DNA of 29,311 nucleotides from an uncultured Alistipes sp. GTDB lineage: Bacteria > Bacteroidota > Bacteroidia > Bacteroidales > Rikenellaceae. The DNA lies in assembly GCA_900768045.1 (NCBI GenBank), contig CAAGBL010000008.1, positions 1 to 29,311 on the forward strand. The letters are read 5' to 3'. The notes beneath the pieces were generated by a model, which searched no databases, had not been told where the DNA came from, and was given only the letters and a program-made list of their open reading frames with translations. The stretch's first letter is position 1. Each line of letters opens with the position of its first letter. Both the position numbers and the translations under genes were made by a program. Below are positions 22,725 through 29,311 of the stretch, one piece after another.

Positions 22725-24095
22725 ATGAGAAAGCTAAATTACATATTGTGCGTTGCTTGTGTAGCGATGCTTACGACATCGTGTGTGGTGTCACGAGCAA
22801 TTCTGTATGGCGATGCCTCGGTAGATGATTATCGTGCTTTTGAGCAGGAGAATATCGCAAAAGGCAACTACACTTTCCGTTTCGTAGAGCTAACAGAGTC
22901 GGAGCGTGTGCTCGATACGATGAGATTTGAGTGGATGCACTTTGGCAGGGGCGAGGTGGCACAAATGACCATAGACGAAGCAATAACACCCTCCGTAGAT
23001 AATGCTGCACTCATAATTATCCATCGAGATACGATACTCTATGAGCGTTATTTTGGGGAGTGGAGTAAGAATACTCAATCGCAAATATTCTCCGTCACCA
23101 AAACTATAACAGCCATGTTGTGTGGCGTGGCACTCACCGAGGGGCATATACGCAGTGTGGAAGATAGAGTTACAGACTACTTACCAGAGTTGAAACAAGC
23201 AGATCCTATGTTTGAGGAGTTGAAGATACAACACCTCTTGGATATGACGGCGGGACTCGATTTTGACGAGAACTACTCCTTCAATCCATTTTCGAAAATG
23301 GCTCAGTTATATATGGGGCGTAATACTATGCGAATTATTGAGCGAGCCAAATTTAGCCACAACCCTGGAGAGAGATACGACTACAATTCGCTTACGACAG
23401 CAATTCTCGGAGTTGTGATAGAGCGTGCTACGGGAATGCCCTATGCCGAATATCTGTCGTCAAAGATTTGGCAACCTTTAGGTATGGAGCAGAGTGCATC
23501 AATTGGCGTTGATGACAAAAAACACCGAGTAGCGAAGAGCTATGCAGGGCTTGTAACCAATGTGCGCGACTTGGCAAAGATAGGTAGACTGTATATCAAC
23601 GACGGAAATTGGAATAATACGCAGATTATAGATTCGAGCTTTGTTCACACTTCGCTTTCGCCTCGAATTGTAGGTGAAAAGAGCGCAAATATGTACTCAT
23701 ACTCTTGGTATTGGGGCACGCAGGACGAGAGCCTGTCAAAGCGAGATTTCGCAAGTAAGGAAGAGATGCAAGATTACTACGCCGAGCATCGTGATGTCTC
23801 AAAAATCAACTCTTGGAAGAGTGAAGGAGGCGGTTATACTGCCGTTGAATATATGAAACGCAGATACTTTCCCGACAGAGAGAGTTTGCAGAACCACTAT
23901 AAAGATGATGTGCATACTATTATGCAGAGTAGAAATGGATATTTCGCCATTAAGTATCAAGGTGGCCACTACGCATTTGGAGTCAATGGACAGATACTCT
24001 ACATCAATCCCGAAAGGAAGTTTGTTGGAGTCTATCTTGGCGAGGATGATCTCAATGTTGTACACCTCTTTGAGCAACTTTGCAAAATCCTATAA
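22725..24095 (+). CDS. Lipoprotein serine hydrolase, beta-lactamase/penicillin-binding-protein fold (456 aa)
   Basis: Secreted lipoprotein of the class-C beta-lactamase-like hydrolase family (PF00144). The lipobox LTTSC puts the lipidated Cys at residue 20. The SxxK catalytic motif is Ser123-V-T-Lys126 (IFSVTKTITAML), the second motif is Tyr220-Asn221 in RYDYNSLTTAILG, and the C-terminal GVNGQILYINPE corresponds to the (H/K)xG-region strand. An insertion of about 60 charged residues (roughly 340-400, SKEEMQDYYAEHRD…) sits before the last motif. Family members include D-Ala-D-Ala peptidases, esterases and beta-lactamases, so the substrate is open. It is embedded between two permease genes (9 and 29 bp gaps), implying its activity is tied to what the transporter exports or to the cell envelope stress it relieves. 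Confidence 0.92.
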   Translation: MRKLNYILCVACVAMLTTSCVVSRAILYGDASVDDYRAFEQENIAKGNYTFRFVELTESERVLDTMRFEWMHFGRGEVAQMTIDEAITPSVDNAALIIIHRDTILYERYFGEWSKNTQSQIFSVTKTITAMLCGVALTEGHIRSVEDRVTDYLPELKQADPMFEELKIQHLLDMTAGLDFDENYSFNPFSKMAQLYMGRNTMRIIERAKFSHNPGERYDYNSLTTAILGVVIERATGMPYAEYLSSKIWQPLGMEQSASIGVDDKKHRVAKSYAGLVTNVRDLAKIGRLYINDGNWNNTQIIDSSFVHTSLSPRIVGEKSANMYSYSWYWGTQDESLSKRDFASKEEMQDYYAEHRDVSKINSWKSEGGGYTAVEYMKRRYFPDRESLQNHYKDDVHTIMQSRNGYFAIKYQGGHYAFGVNGQILYINPERKFVGVYLGEDDLNVVHLFEQLCKIL

Positions 24096-24124
24096 CAATA
24101 CGAAACAAATAAAACTTAACGAAT

Positions 24125-26542
24125 ATGAAGATTGCTTTCAAAAATTTCTTGATGACGCTCAAGCGTTACAAGGTCGCATCGCTGCTTAATGTGCTCGGTT
24201 TGACCCTCGCCTTTGTGGCATTCTACATCATCGCATCGCAGGTGTGGTATTCGGCAACATACAACCACTCACTCGCTGATGCTGACCGCACGTATCTTGT
24301 GCAGATGAAACAGGATAATACAGGAGCATATGAAGACACTTGGTCGACAAATGTACCTCAGCCGGCATGTTATGAGGCGTTAGAGTTATGCCCTGAAGCA
24401 GAGGTTGGTGCTTCACTGATTACACACCCCAATATTAGCCAGGTGTGGAAAAGAAGCAGTGAATATAATTTCGAGAAATTTCCAATCGGTGTGTATGATG
24501 GTAATGCCAATATGGTTGAATTGTTCGGTTTTGACTGTATCGCAGGCGACCTCAAACAGATTGCCGAGCCTAATACTGTCATTATGGCCCGCTCGGCAGC
24601 CGAACAGATGGGAGTTGGTGTAGGCGACCAGATATGGTATGAGGGTGGTGATTGGCACGACAATGGTAGACCTGAACACCCCGTAACGGTTGTAGCCATA
24701 TATGAGGATTTCTCACTTAACTCTTTTCTCAATCGTATCCGCATCTTCCGTAATGACAACCTCGTAAACGGTCAGCACAACGGTAATTGGAATTATTCAT
24801 TCTTTGTGCGTCTAAATGAGGGTGCTGATACAGAGAAGTTTGCCAACCTTGTACAGGAGCAATATACCAAGTGGTTGGCTGATTTGGCAACAAAGTGGGT
24901 TGCCGAGCACCCAGAAGATGCCGAGGAAATAAAAAAGGCGAGCGAGAGACGTTTGCCTGTAAGGCTTACGCCAATAAGCAAGATGTATTACAATACAGAC
25001 AATGCAGATACGGCATTTGAAACAGGAACTCGCTCTTCGACAATGATACTGATTGCTATCGGTCTTATCGTCGTGGTAGTTGCCTTTATCAATTTCATTA
25101 ACTTCTTCTTTGCCCTTGTGCCAGTGCGTATGCGTTCTGTAAATATCTGCAAGGTATTTGGCGCAGGTCAAGGTACACTACGTTGGAATTTCATTTTTGA
25201 GGCTATTGGTTTGGTACTGATCGCAATGGCATTGGCACTCTATCTTATGGTGGCTATCAAAGAAAGTTTCATCACACGCTATGTAACTTGCTCATTGGCT
25301 CTTGGAGATAACCTACCTGTTGTTGCAGTGATGGTAGCCCTAATGATTCTCCTCGCCTTTGTTGCAGCATTGTATCCTGCTTTCTACATCACTCGATTCA
25401 ATGCTTCGCTCGGTGTTAAGGGCGGTTTTGCTCAATCGGCTACGGGACGTCGTTTGCGTTCAGTAATGGTGGGTGTACAATTCTGTGTTGCAATAGTACT
25501 AATAATCATCTCTGCAGTCTTCTTTATGCAGTATCGCTATATGGTAAACTTCGATATGGGATTCGACCGAGAACACATCGTGACCTTCTATGGAGGAGAT
25601 ATTAGCGACAAGGAGGAAACACTCATTAATAAGATTTTGCAACATCCTGATGTCGTAGATGCTACTACGTCTCACTATAATATATTTCACGCTAATTCTA
25701 TATGGGGTCGTTGGTATGAAGATCGCAACTATCAGTTACGCCCAAATAGCGTACGTTGGAATTTCCTTGATTTCTTTGGTTTTGAAATAATTGAGGGCAC
25801 AGGCTTTACCACCTCTTCTGCCGAGCGTAACGAAATGATTATTATGCAGTCGCTGAACCGTGAGGTAGGATTACCAATAGGATATAATTTCCCAGAGGGA
25901 TTTGCTGTTACTGGCATTATCAAAGATGTAATGTTGACTGATGCGGGCGTTGACCCCGAGGAATATTATTCGTTTATCTGTTCTAATGAGTTTGGTGGCC
26001 GCAATTTCTACTATGTCCGCCTTGGAGCTAATGCCGATGTTAAAGGTTTTGCACAGTATGTACGTGATGTATGCAAAGAGCTTAACCCCAATGGCGATGA
26101 TGTGGACACCTATTTCCTCAACCAATGGGTTGATTCACTTTACAATAGCACTCGCAATCAAACTATCGTTATTGGTATGTTCGCTGTCTTGGCTATTGTT
26201 ATCGCACTGATGGGAGTATTCGGAATCGTGATGTTCGAGACGCAGCACCGCCGTTCGGAGATTGCTGTTCGCAAGGTCTATGGCGCAACGACACGACAGA
26301 TTGTCGAGATGTTGAACCTGCGTTATGTGTGGATTGTCGTAGGTTGCTTTGTGGTGGCAGCACCTGTGGCGTGGTATATTACCTCTCGATGGTTGGAGTC
26401 GTTCGCCAACCGCATTGCACAGCCTTGGTGGCTCTATATCGCCGCCCTCGCCGTTGTCCTCGCAGTAACTGTCGGTCTTGTAACCCTCCGCTCGTGGAAA
26501 GCCGCCACCGAGAACCCTGCGGATGTGGTGAAGAGTAACTAA
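24125..26542 (+). CDS. ABC transporter permease, MacB/FtsX type (805 aa)
   Basis: Third permease of the locus, closest in layout to the one at 16950 (814 aa). It has an N-terminal helix (about residues 18-40), then SQVWYSATYNHSLADADRTY, a periplasmic domain, and a first FtsX block beginning about 302 (MILIAIGLIVVVVAFINFINFFFALVP) with VRMRSVNICKVFGAGQGTLR as coupling segment. Further helices lie near 355-375, 395-415 and 440-460. A second periplasmic domain and a terminal block (about 690-800, VIGMFAVLAIVIALMGVFGIVMF … HRRSEIAVRKVYGAT) complete it. It closes the export locus, followed 10 bp later by a bidirectional terminator. Confidence 0.92.
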   Translation: MKIAFKNFLMTLKRYKVASLLNVLGLTLAFVAFYIIASQVWYSATYNHSLADADRTYLVQMKQDNTGAYEDTWSTNVPQPACYEALELCPEAEVGASLITHPNISQVWKRSSEYNFEKFPIGVYDGNANMVELFGFDCIAGDLKQIAEPNTVIMARSAAEQMGVGVGDQIWYEGGDWHDNGRPEHPVTVVAIYEDFSLNSFLNRIRIFRNDNLVNGQHNGNWNYSFFVRLNEGADTEKFANLVQEQYTKWLADLATKWVAEHPEDAEEIKKASERRLPVRLTPISKMYYNTDNADTAFETGTRSSTMILIAIGLIVVVVAFINFINFFFALVPVRMRSVNICKVFGAGQGTLRWNFIFEAIGLVLIAMALALYLMVAIKESFITRYVTCSLALGDNLPVVAVMVALMILLAFVAALYPAFYITRFNASLGVKGGFAQSATGRRLRSVMVGVQFCVAIVLIIISAVFFMQYRYMVNFDMGFDREHIVTFYGGDISDKEETLINKILQHPDVVDATTSHYNIFHANSIWGRWYEDRNYQLRPNSVRWNFLDFFGFEIIEGTGFTTSSAERNEMIIMQSLNREVGLPIGYNFPEGFAVTGIIKDVMLTDAGVDPEEYYSFICSNEFGGRNFYYVRLGANADVKGFAQYVRDVCKELNPNGDDVDTYFLNQWVDSLYNSTRNQTIVIGMFAVLAIVIALMGVFGIVMFETQHRRSEIAVRKVYGATTRQIVEMLNLRYVWIVVGCFVVAAPVAWYITSRWLESFANRIAQPWWLYIAALAVVLAVTVGLVTLRSWKAATENPADVVKSN

Positions 26543-26551
26543 AAGAAAGAA

Positions 26552-26589
26552 CAATGGCGACTGCTCAATACACCGAGCGGTCGCCATTG
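26552..26589. terminator. Bidirectional terminator between converging operons
   Basis: CAATGGCGAC (26552-26561) pairs with GTCGCCATTG (26580-26589), extended inside by GCTC (26563-26566) with GAGC (26575-26578). ATTATTTT follows on the plus strand and a CTTTCTTTT-type stretch on the minus strand. It stops both the export operon and the RprXY-like operon. Confidence 0.85.
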
Positions 26590-26590
26590 A

Positions 26591-27271
26591 TTATTTTAAC
26601 AGATAGCCAATACCTCTGACGCTCTCTATTTCTACGGTCGGGTCGGCTTTGAGATGGTTGCGCAGGCGTGTGATATAGACATTGAGGCTGCGGAGGTTGA
26701 AATAGTTATCATCGCCCCAAAGTTCCTTCAAGAGTTCCGATGCCTCAACAACACGCCCTCTCTTGCGGCACAACCTAACTAACACAGCTGCCTCTCGTGC
26801 TGCCAAAGTTGTATGCTGACCTCGTATGGTTAGCTCCTTCGAAGATGGGTTAAACTCATATTCCCCAATAACATAAGATGTCTCTTGGGTATCCCTAACC
26901 TCAGCTCTTCCAGCCAAAGCCTTGACCCTTACAATGAGTTCGTCGATAGCAAAAGGCTTTTTCAAGAAGTCGTTACCTCCAGTTTCAAATCCCTTAACAA
27001 CATCCTCGGTTGCAGATAGTGCCGTAAGGAAAAGTATTGGAGTATTGCATCCCTCGTTTCTTAGCTTTTTCGCAAGAGAGTAGCCATCAAGATTGGGCAT
27101 CATCACATCGCTGACAATAACATCGAAAGGCTCCTTTTTTATGGCCTCCAATGCGTGGATTCCATCATACGCAAGATGAACATCGAAGTTCCTATCAGAT
27201 AGCGTATCTGACAGTATCTCCGCCAACATCTTTTCGTCCTCTACGATGAGTATCTTTATTCTATCGTTCAT
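26591..27271 (-). CDS. rprY: OmpR-family response regulator, RprY-like (226 aa)
   Basis: Receiver domain with acidic Glu11/Asp12, phospho-acceptor Asp55 (VIVSDVMMPN), Thr83 (FLTA) and Lys105 (LKKPF), then a winged-helix DNA-binding domain (about 130-226; TTLAAREAAVLVRLC … RSLNVYITRLRNHL … RGIGYLL). The RprY assignment rests on general similarity to the Bacteroides RprXY pair and is tentative. The gene overlaps the end of the kinase gene by 11 bp, so the two are co-translated. Four phased GTTAAC-type half-sites upstream of the operon and of the divergent gene are its likely binding sites. Confidence 0.93.
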   Translation of the reverse strand: MNDRIKILIVEDEKMLAEILSDTLSDRNFDVHLAYDGIHALEAIKKEPFDVIVSDVMMPNLDGYSLAKKLRNEGCNTPILFLTALSATEDVVKGFETGGNDFLKKPFAIDELIVRVKALAGRAEVRDTQETSYVIGEYEFNPSSKELTIRGQHTTLAAREAAVLVRLCRKRGRVVEASELLKELWGDDNYFNLRSLNVYITRLRNHLKADPTVEIESVRGIGYLLK

Positions 27272-28484
27272 TCTTAGGTAGTTTAATGGTTACGGTCGTA
27301 CCCTTGCCGACACTACTCTTTATTGATATTGTACCCTTGTGCCGCTGTACAACCTGCTTTGCATAATAGAGCCCCAATCCGTAACCTCTAACAGTGTGCA
27401 CATCACCAGTAGGTACGCGATAGAACTTCTCGAAAATATGCGAAAGATGCTCTTTGGCTATGCCACATCCGTTGTCTTCCACATCTATCGTAACACATCC
27501 ATTCTCCTCAAAAACACTTATATTAACAACGGGCTCTTCGGCATATTTAACAGCGTTATCTATGACTGTCGCCAGTAGGTTTTTGATATGGAACTCATCT
27601 GCCGACAGGATAATATCAGAAGGACAATCAATATGGAATTTTGGCTCCTTGCCTACATTCATTCCGGCACCTTGAACTACTCCATTGATTATATCCTGAA
27701 TGTGTAGATTGGTAGGATTGTATTTGTACTCCCTGCCCTCAACAGATACTGATAGGATATGTTCAACCATTGTCGATAGTTGGGTAAGTTGCGCCTCAAC
27801 AATCTCAAGGTAGCGACTCCTCCTTTCGGGATTGGCATCGGCAGAGAAATTACGCAGCGCATCTGTCGCTGTTACGGCAACTGAAATGGGTGTTTTCAGC
27901 TCGTGGGTTATATTGTGTGTAAAATCTCGCCTCATCTCTTCAAGGGTCTTCTGTCGAAACATAGTTCTTACCAAGTATAACAAGACGACCGACAATAGCA
28001 GGACAATAGCCACAGACGAAAGTATCAAACCCCGCATTCTCTCCAAAAACGCCTTAAACGGCGTCTCTATGGAGAGCCTGAGTGAATATAGCTCGTCGTC
28101 ATCAATCGGCACAACGATAACCATTGGATTATTCAAACTCGACCTTTCTCCCTTTGTCATCATCACTCGCGTAGTGCCAGCATCGTGAAATAAAACCTCT
28201 GCATAATATGGCTGTAATGCATCAAGTTCCATCAGATTTGGCTCAAAGTAGAGGCTAAAATCATCAAGATTCATCTTAATGTGGGTTGCATTGGCCAAGC
28301 CGGGAATGGCATCCATACGGAATGCCTTATATATACTTTTGTATGTGGCAGACTCCACTCTGCGCTGGAAGTCAGCCACGGAATCATTGTACATTCTATA
28401 CACCCATACAGCCTGCACAACGGCAAGGCATAGCAACGATACCACTGCGATAATTGATATGTTTCGAAAGAATTTCTTTGACAT
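27261..28484 (-). CDS. rprX: Sensor histidine kinase, RprX-like (407 aa)
   Basis: Classic membrane sensor: first helix about residues 9-28, periplasmic domain about 29-150, second helix 152-173 (GLILSSVAIVLLLSVVLLYLV), then the dimerisation/H-box DFTHNITHELKTPISVA with His194. The catalytic domain has an N box ATVIDNAVKYAEEP, G1 VEDNGCGI, F box IFEKFYRV and G2 GYGLGLYYAKQ. No HAMP domain is obvious; a short linker (FRQKTLEEMRRD) joins the second helix to the H box. First gene of the operon. A minus-strand -7 box TACTTTTG (complement of 28502-28509) lies about 18 bp upstream of the start, with no good -33 box, so activator dependence is plausible. RprX naming is tentative. Confidence 0.92.
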   Translation of the reverse strand: MSKKFFRNISIIAVVSLLCLAVVQAVWVYRMYNDSVADFQRRVESATYKSIYKAFRMDAIPGLANATHIKMNLDDFSLYFEPNLMELDALQPYYAEVLFHDAGTTRVMMTKGERSSLNNPMVIVVPIDDDELYSLRLSIETPFKAFLERMRGLILSSVAIVLLLSVVLLYLVRTMFRQKTLEEMRRDFTHNITHELKTPISVAVTATDALRNFSADANPERRSRYLEIVEAQLTQLSTMVEHILSVSVEGREYKYNPTNLHIQDIINGVVQGAGMNVGKEPKFHIDCPSDIILSADEFHIKNLLATVIDNAVKYAEEPVVNISVFEENGCVTIDVEDNGCGIAKEHLSHIFEKFYRVPTGDVHTVRGYGLGLYYAKQVVQRHKGTISIKSSVGKGTTVTIKLPKNER

Positions 28485-28501
28485 AGCTATTACTTTATTG
28501 G

Positions 28502-28602
28502 CAAAAGTAGTTATTATTTCTCATTTATAACACGAGTTAACATTAGTTAACAGTTATTAACAACCAGTTAACTCACAATAGCCATTCTTGCACTTATCTT
28601 TG
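28502..28602. promoter_or_regulatory. Divergent promoter region with four phased GTTAAC-type half-sites
   Basis: GTTAAC occurs at 28536-28541, 28546-28551 and 28567-28572, with ATTAAC at 28556-28561: starts 10, 10 and 11 bp apart, all on one helix face, in direct orientation (each is also palindromic). To the right, TATCTTTG (28595-28602) is a -7 box for the plus-strand gene starting at 28656. To the left, TACTTTTG (minus strand, 28502-28509) is a -7 box for the kinase gene. Neither has a clear -33 box, and the repeats end just where the plus-strand -33 would be. This fits activation by an OmpR-type regulator. Confidence 0.6.
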
Positions 28603-28655
28603 CACTAAGAAAACCGGTTTCATTGTTGTTGAATCTATTAAAAGTGAATGTTACT

Positions 28656-29311
28656 ATGAAAAAGTTGTTTTTTATTTTCTTAATGAGCTTTGCAAGCACT
28701 TTTGCATTTGCGCAGACTAATGAGGGGCAAACTCTCTACATTATCGATGGAGTCGTATCGACCAAAGCAGCAGTTGATGAATTGCCAAGCGATATGATTC
28801 GCAATATGAATGTTGTCAAAGGAGTAGAGTCGGTGGTTATCATCACTACCAAAAATGGCCGAGAAATTTCTGGACGAGTTGTCGATACCGAGGGCAAACC
28901 TATGGCCGGTGTAATCGTAATGGTACCAAAAACAAAAGTAGGTGTTGTAACTGATGCTAAAGGTGTTGTAACTGATGCTAATGGACTCTATAAGATTAAT
29001 CTTGCAGCCGGCGAGGCATTTCTAACCTTTATGTATGTAGATTATCCTACAATAACCGTTCAGGTCGATAAGGCTAATATGGACGATGTGGTTATGGATA
29101 AGAACGCTCCTCAGAAACTTGTGGCACTCAAAGACTTGAAAGGCAATGTAGCAAGTGTCATAGGAGAAAAGAAGCCTGAGAGCAAACCTCTTTATCTTAC
29201 AAAGTCGGCTAATGGATACATCAAGAAGGTGGACAACCTTGAATCAATCTCACCTAACGACATCAAGACGATGAATGTCTTCAAGGGCGAGCAGGGCGAG
29301 CAGTTCAAGAA
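28656..29311 (+). CDS. Secreted plug-like / carboxypeptidase-regulatory-like protein, 3' end cut by window edge
   Basis: ATG 28656 starts a signal peptide (MKKLFFIFLMSFASTFAFAQ). The mature part begins LYIIDGVVSTKAAVDELPSD … VVKGVESVVIITTKNG, resembling the TonB-dependent receptor plug module (usual form: YIIDG … I.VLKG … ITTK). Next is a carboxypeptidase-regulatory-like beta-sandwich, SGRVVDTEGKPMAGVIVMVP. Then a second plug-like segment starts, ISPNDIKTMNVFKGEQGEQF, and the frame stays open to the window's end (218 codons visible). Residues GVVTDAK-GVVTDAN come from a 21-bp tandem duplication (28941-28982). It diverges from the RprXY-like operon and is probably its target. It may be a surface or envelope protein rather than a full TonB receptor; the missing C-terminus decides. 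Confidence 0.85.
   Translation, partial: MKKLFFIFLMSFASTFAFAQTNEGQTLYIIDGVVSTKAAVDELPSDMIRNMNVVKGVESVVIITTKNGREISGRVVDTEGKPMAGVIVMVPKTKVGVVTDAKGVVTDANGLYKINLAAGEAFLTFMYVDYPTITVQVDKANMDDVVMDKNAPQKLVALKDLKGNVASVIGEKKPESKPLYLTKSANGYIKKVDNLESISPNDIKTMNVFKGEQGEQFK

Overview
The window looks like a chromosomal segment of a Bacteroidota gut-type bacterium. The evidence is Bacteroidota promoter boxes (TTTG ... TAnnTTTG), weak Shine-Dalgarno sequences, FtsX-type permeases of about 800 residues, an RprXY-like two-component pair and a TonB-plug/carboxypeptidase-regulatory-like protein. Alistipes/Rikenellaceae is my best guess, from general resemblance only. The DNA falls into an AT-richer accessory part (1 to about 9.0 kb) and a more GC-rich, ordered core part (about 9.3 kb to the end).

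Accessory part. A tyrosine recombinase cut by the left edge faces a pair of small excisionase-type helix-turn-helix genes (1448-2032, minus strand). Around them lie dense non-coding structures: a 193-bp palindrome with perfect 21-bp arms (1055-1247), a minus-strand terminator (1307-1348), two operator-like palindromes (1385-1447), an 8-bp tandem repeat nested in inverted repeats (2180-2301) and three consecutive hairpins (2353-2437). Two cargo modules follow. Module 1 (2781-5182) is three genes, each overlapping the next by 14 bp: an unrecognised 315-aa protein, a four-helix membrane protein and a nucleoid-associated (NdpA/YejK-type) protein. After the wreck of an AlbA_2-type ATP-binding gene and a strong terminator comes module 2 (5567-8887): XRE repressor, a PD-(D/E)XK-like protein, a HipA kinase and a DUF2971-like protein, apparently one operon with an operator at its promoter. 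Both modules look like toxin/defence cargo; neither matches a named system I can assign with confidence.

Boundary. At 9.08-9.29 kb a clean promoter and a clean terminator bracket about 170 bp with small hairpins and no convincing ORF: a candidate small RNA. Beyond it are a small membrane protein gene, a broken second copy of a histidine kinase 3' end, and an S41 peptidase gene lying between that broken copy and the intact kinase.

Core part. An NtrB/NtrC-like pair (11338-13991, minus) diverges from a long plus-strand export locus: TolC-like outer membrane protein, HlyD-like adaptor, three FtsX/MacB-type permeases, one LolD/MacB-type ATPase and a lipoprotein serine hydrolase (14172-26542). The divergent region has a sigma-54 promoter for the export genes, a housekeeping promoter for the regulator genes, and TGTC-N9-GACA palindromes that are the likely binding sites of the NtrC-like protein. 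One site overlaps the regulator's own -33 box, suggesting activation of export coupled to autoregulation. Two copies of a 93-bp REP-like element and an imperfect palindrome sit between the export genes. The locus ends at a bidirectional terminator facing an RprXY-like pair (26591-28484, minus). That pair diverges from a plug/carboxypeptidase-regulatory-like secreted protein that runs off the right edge; four helically phased GTTAAC-type half-sites lie between them.
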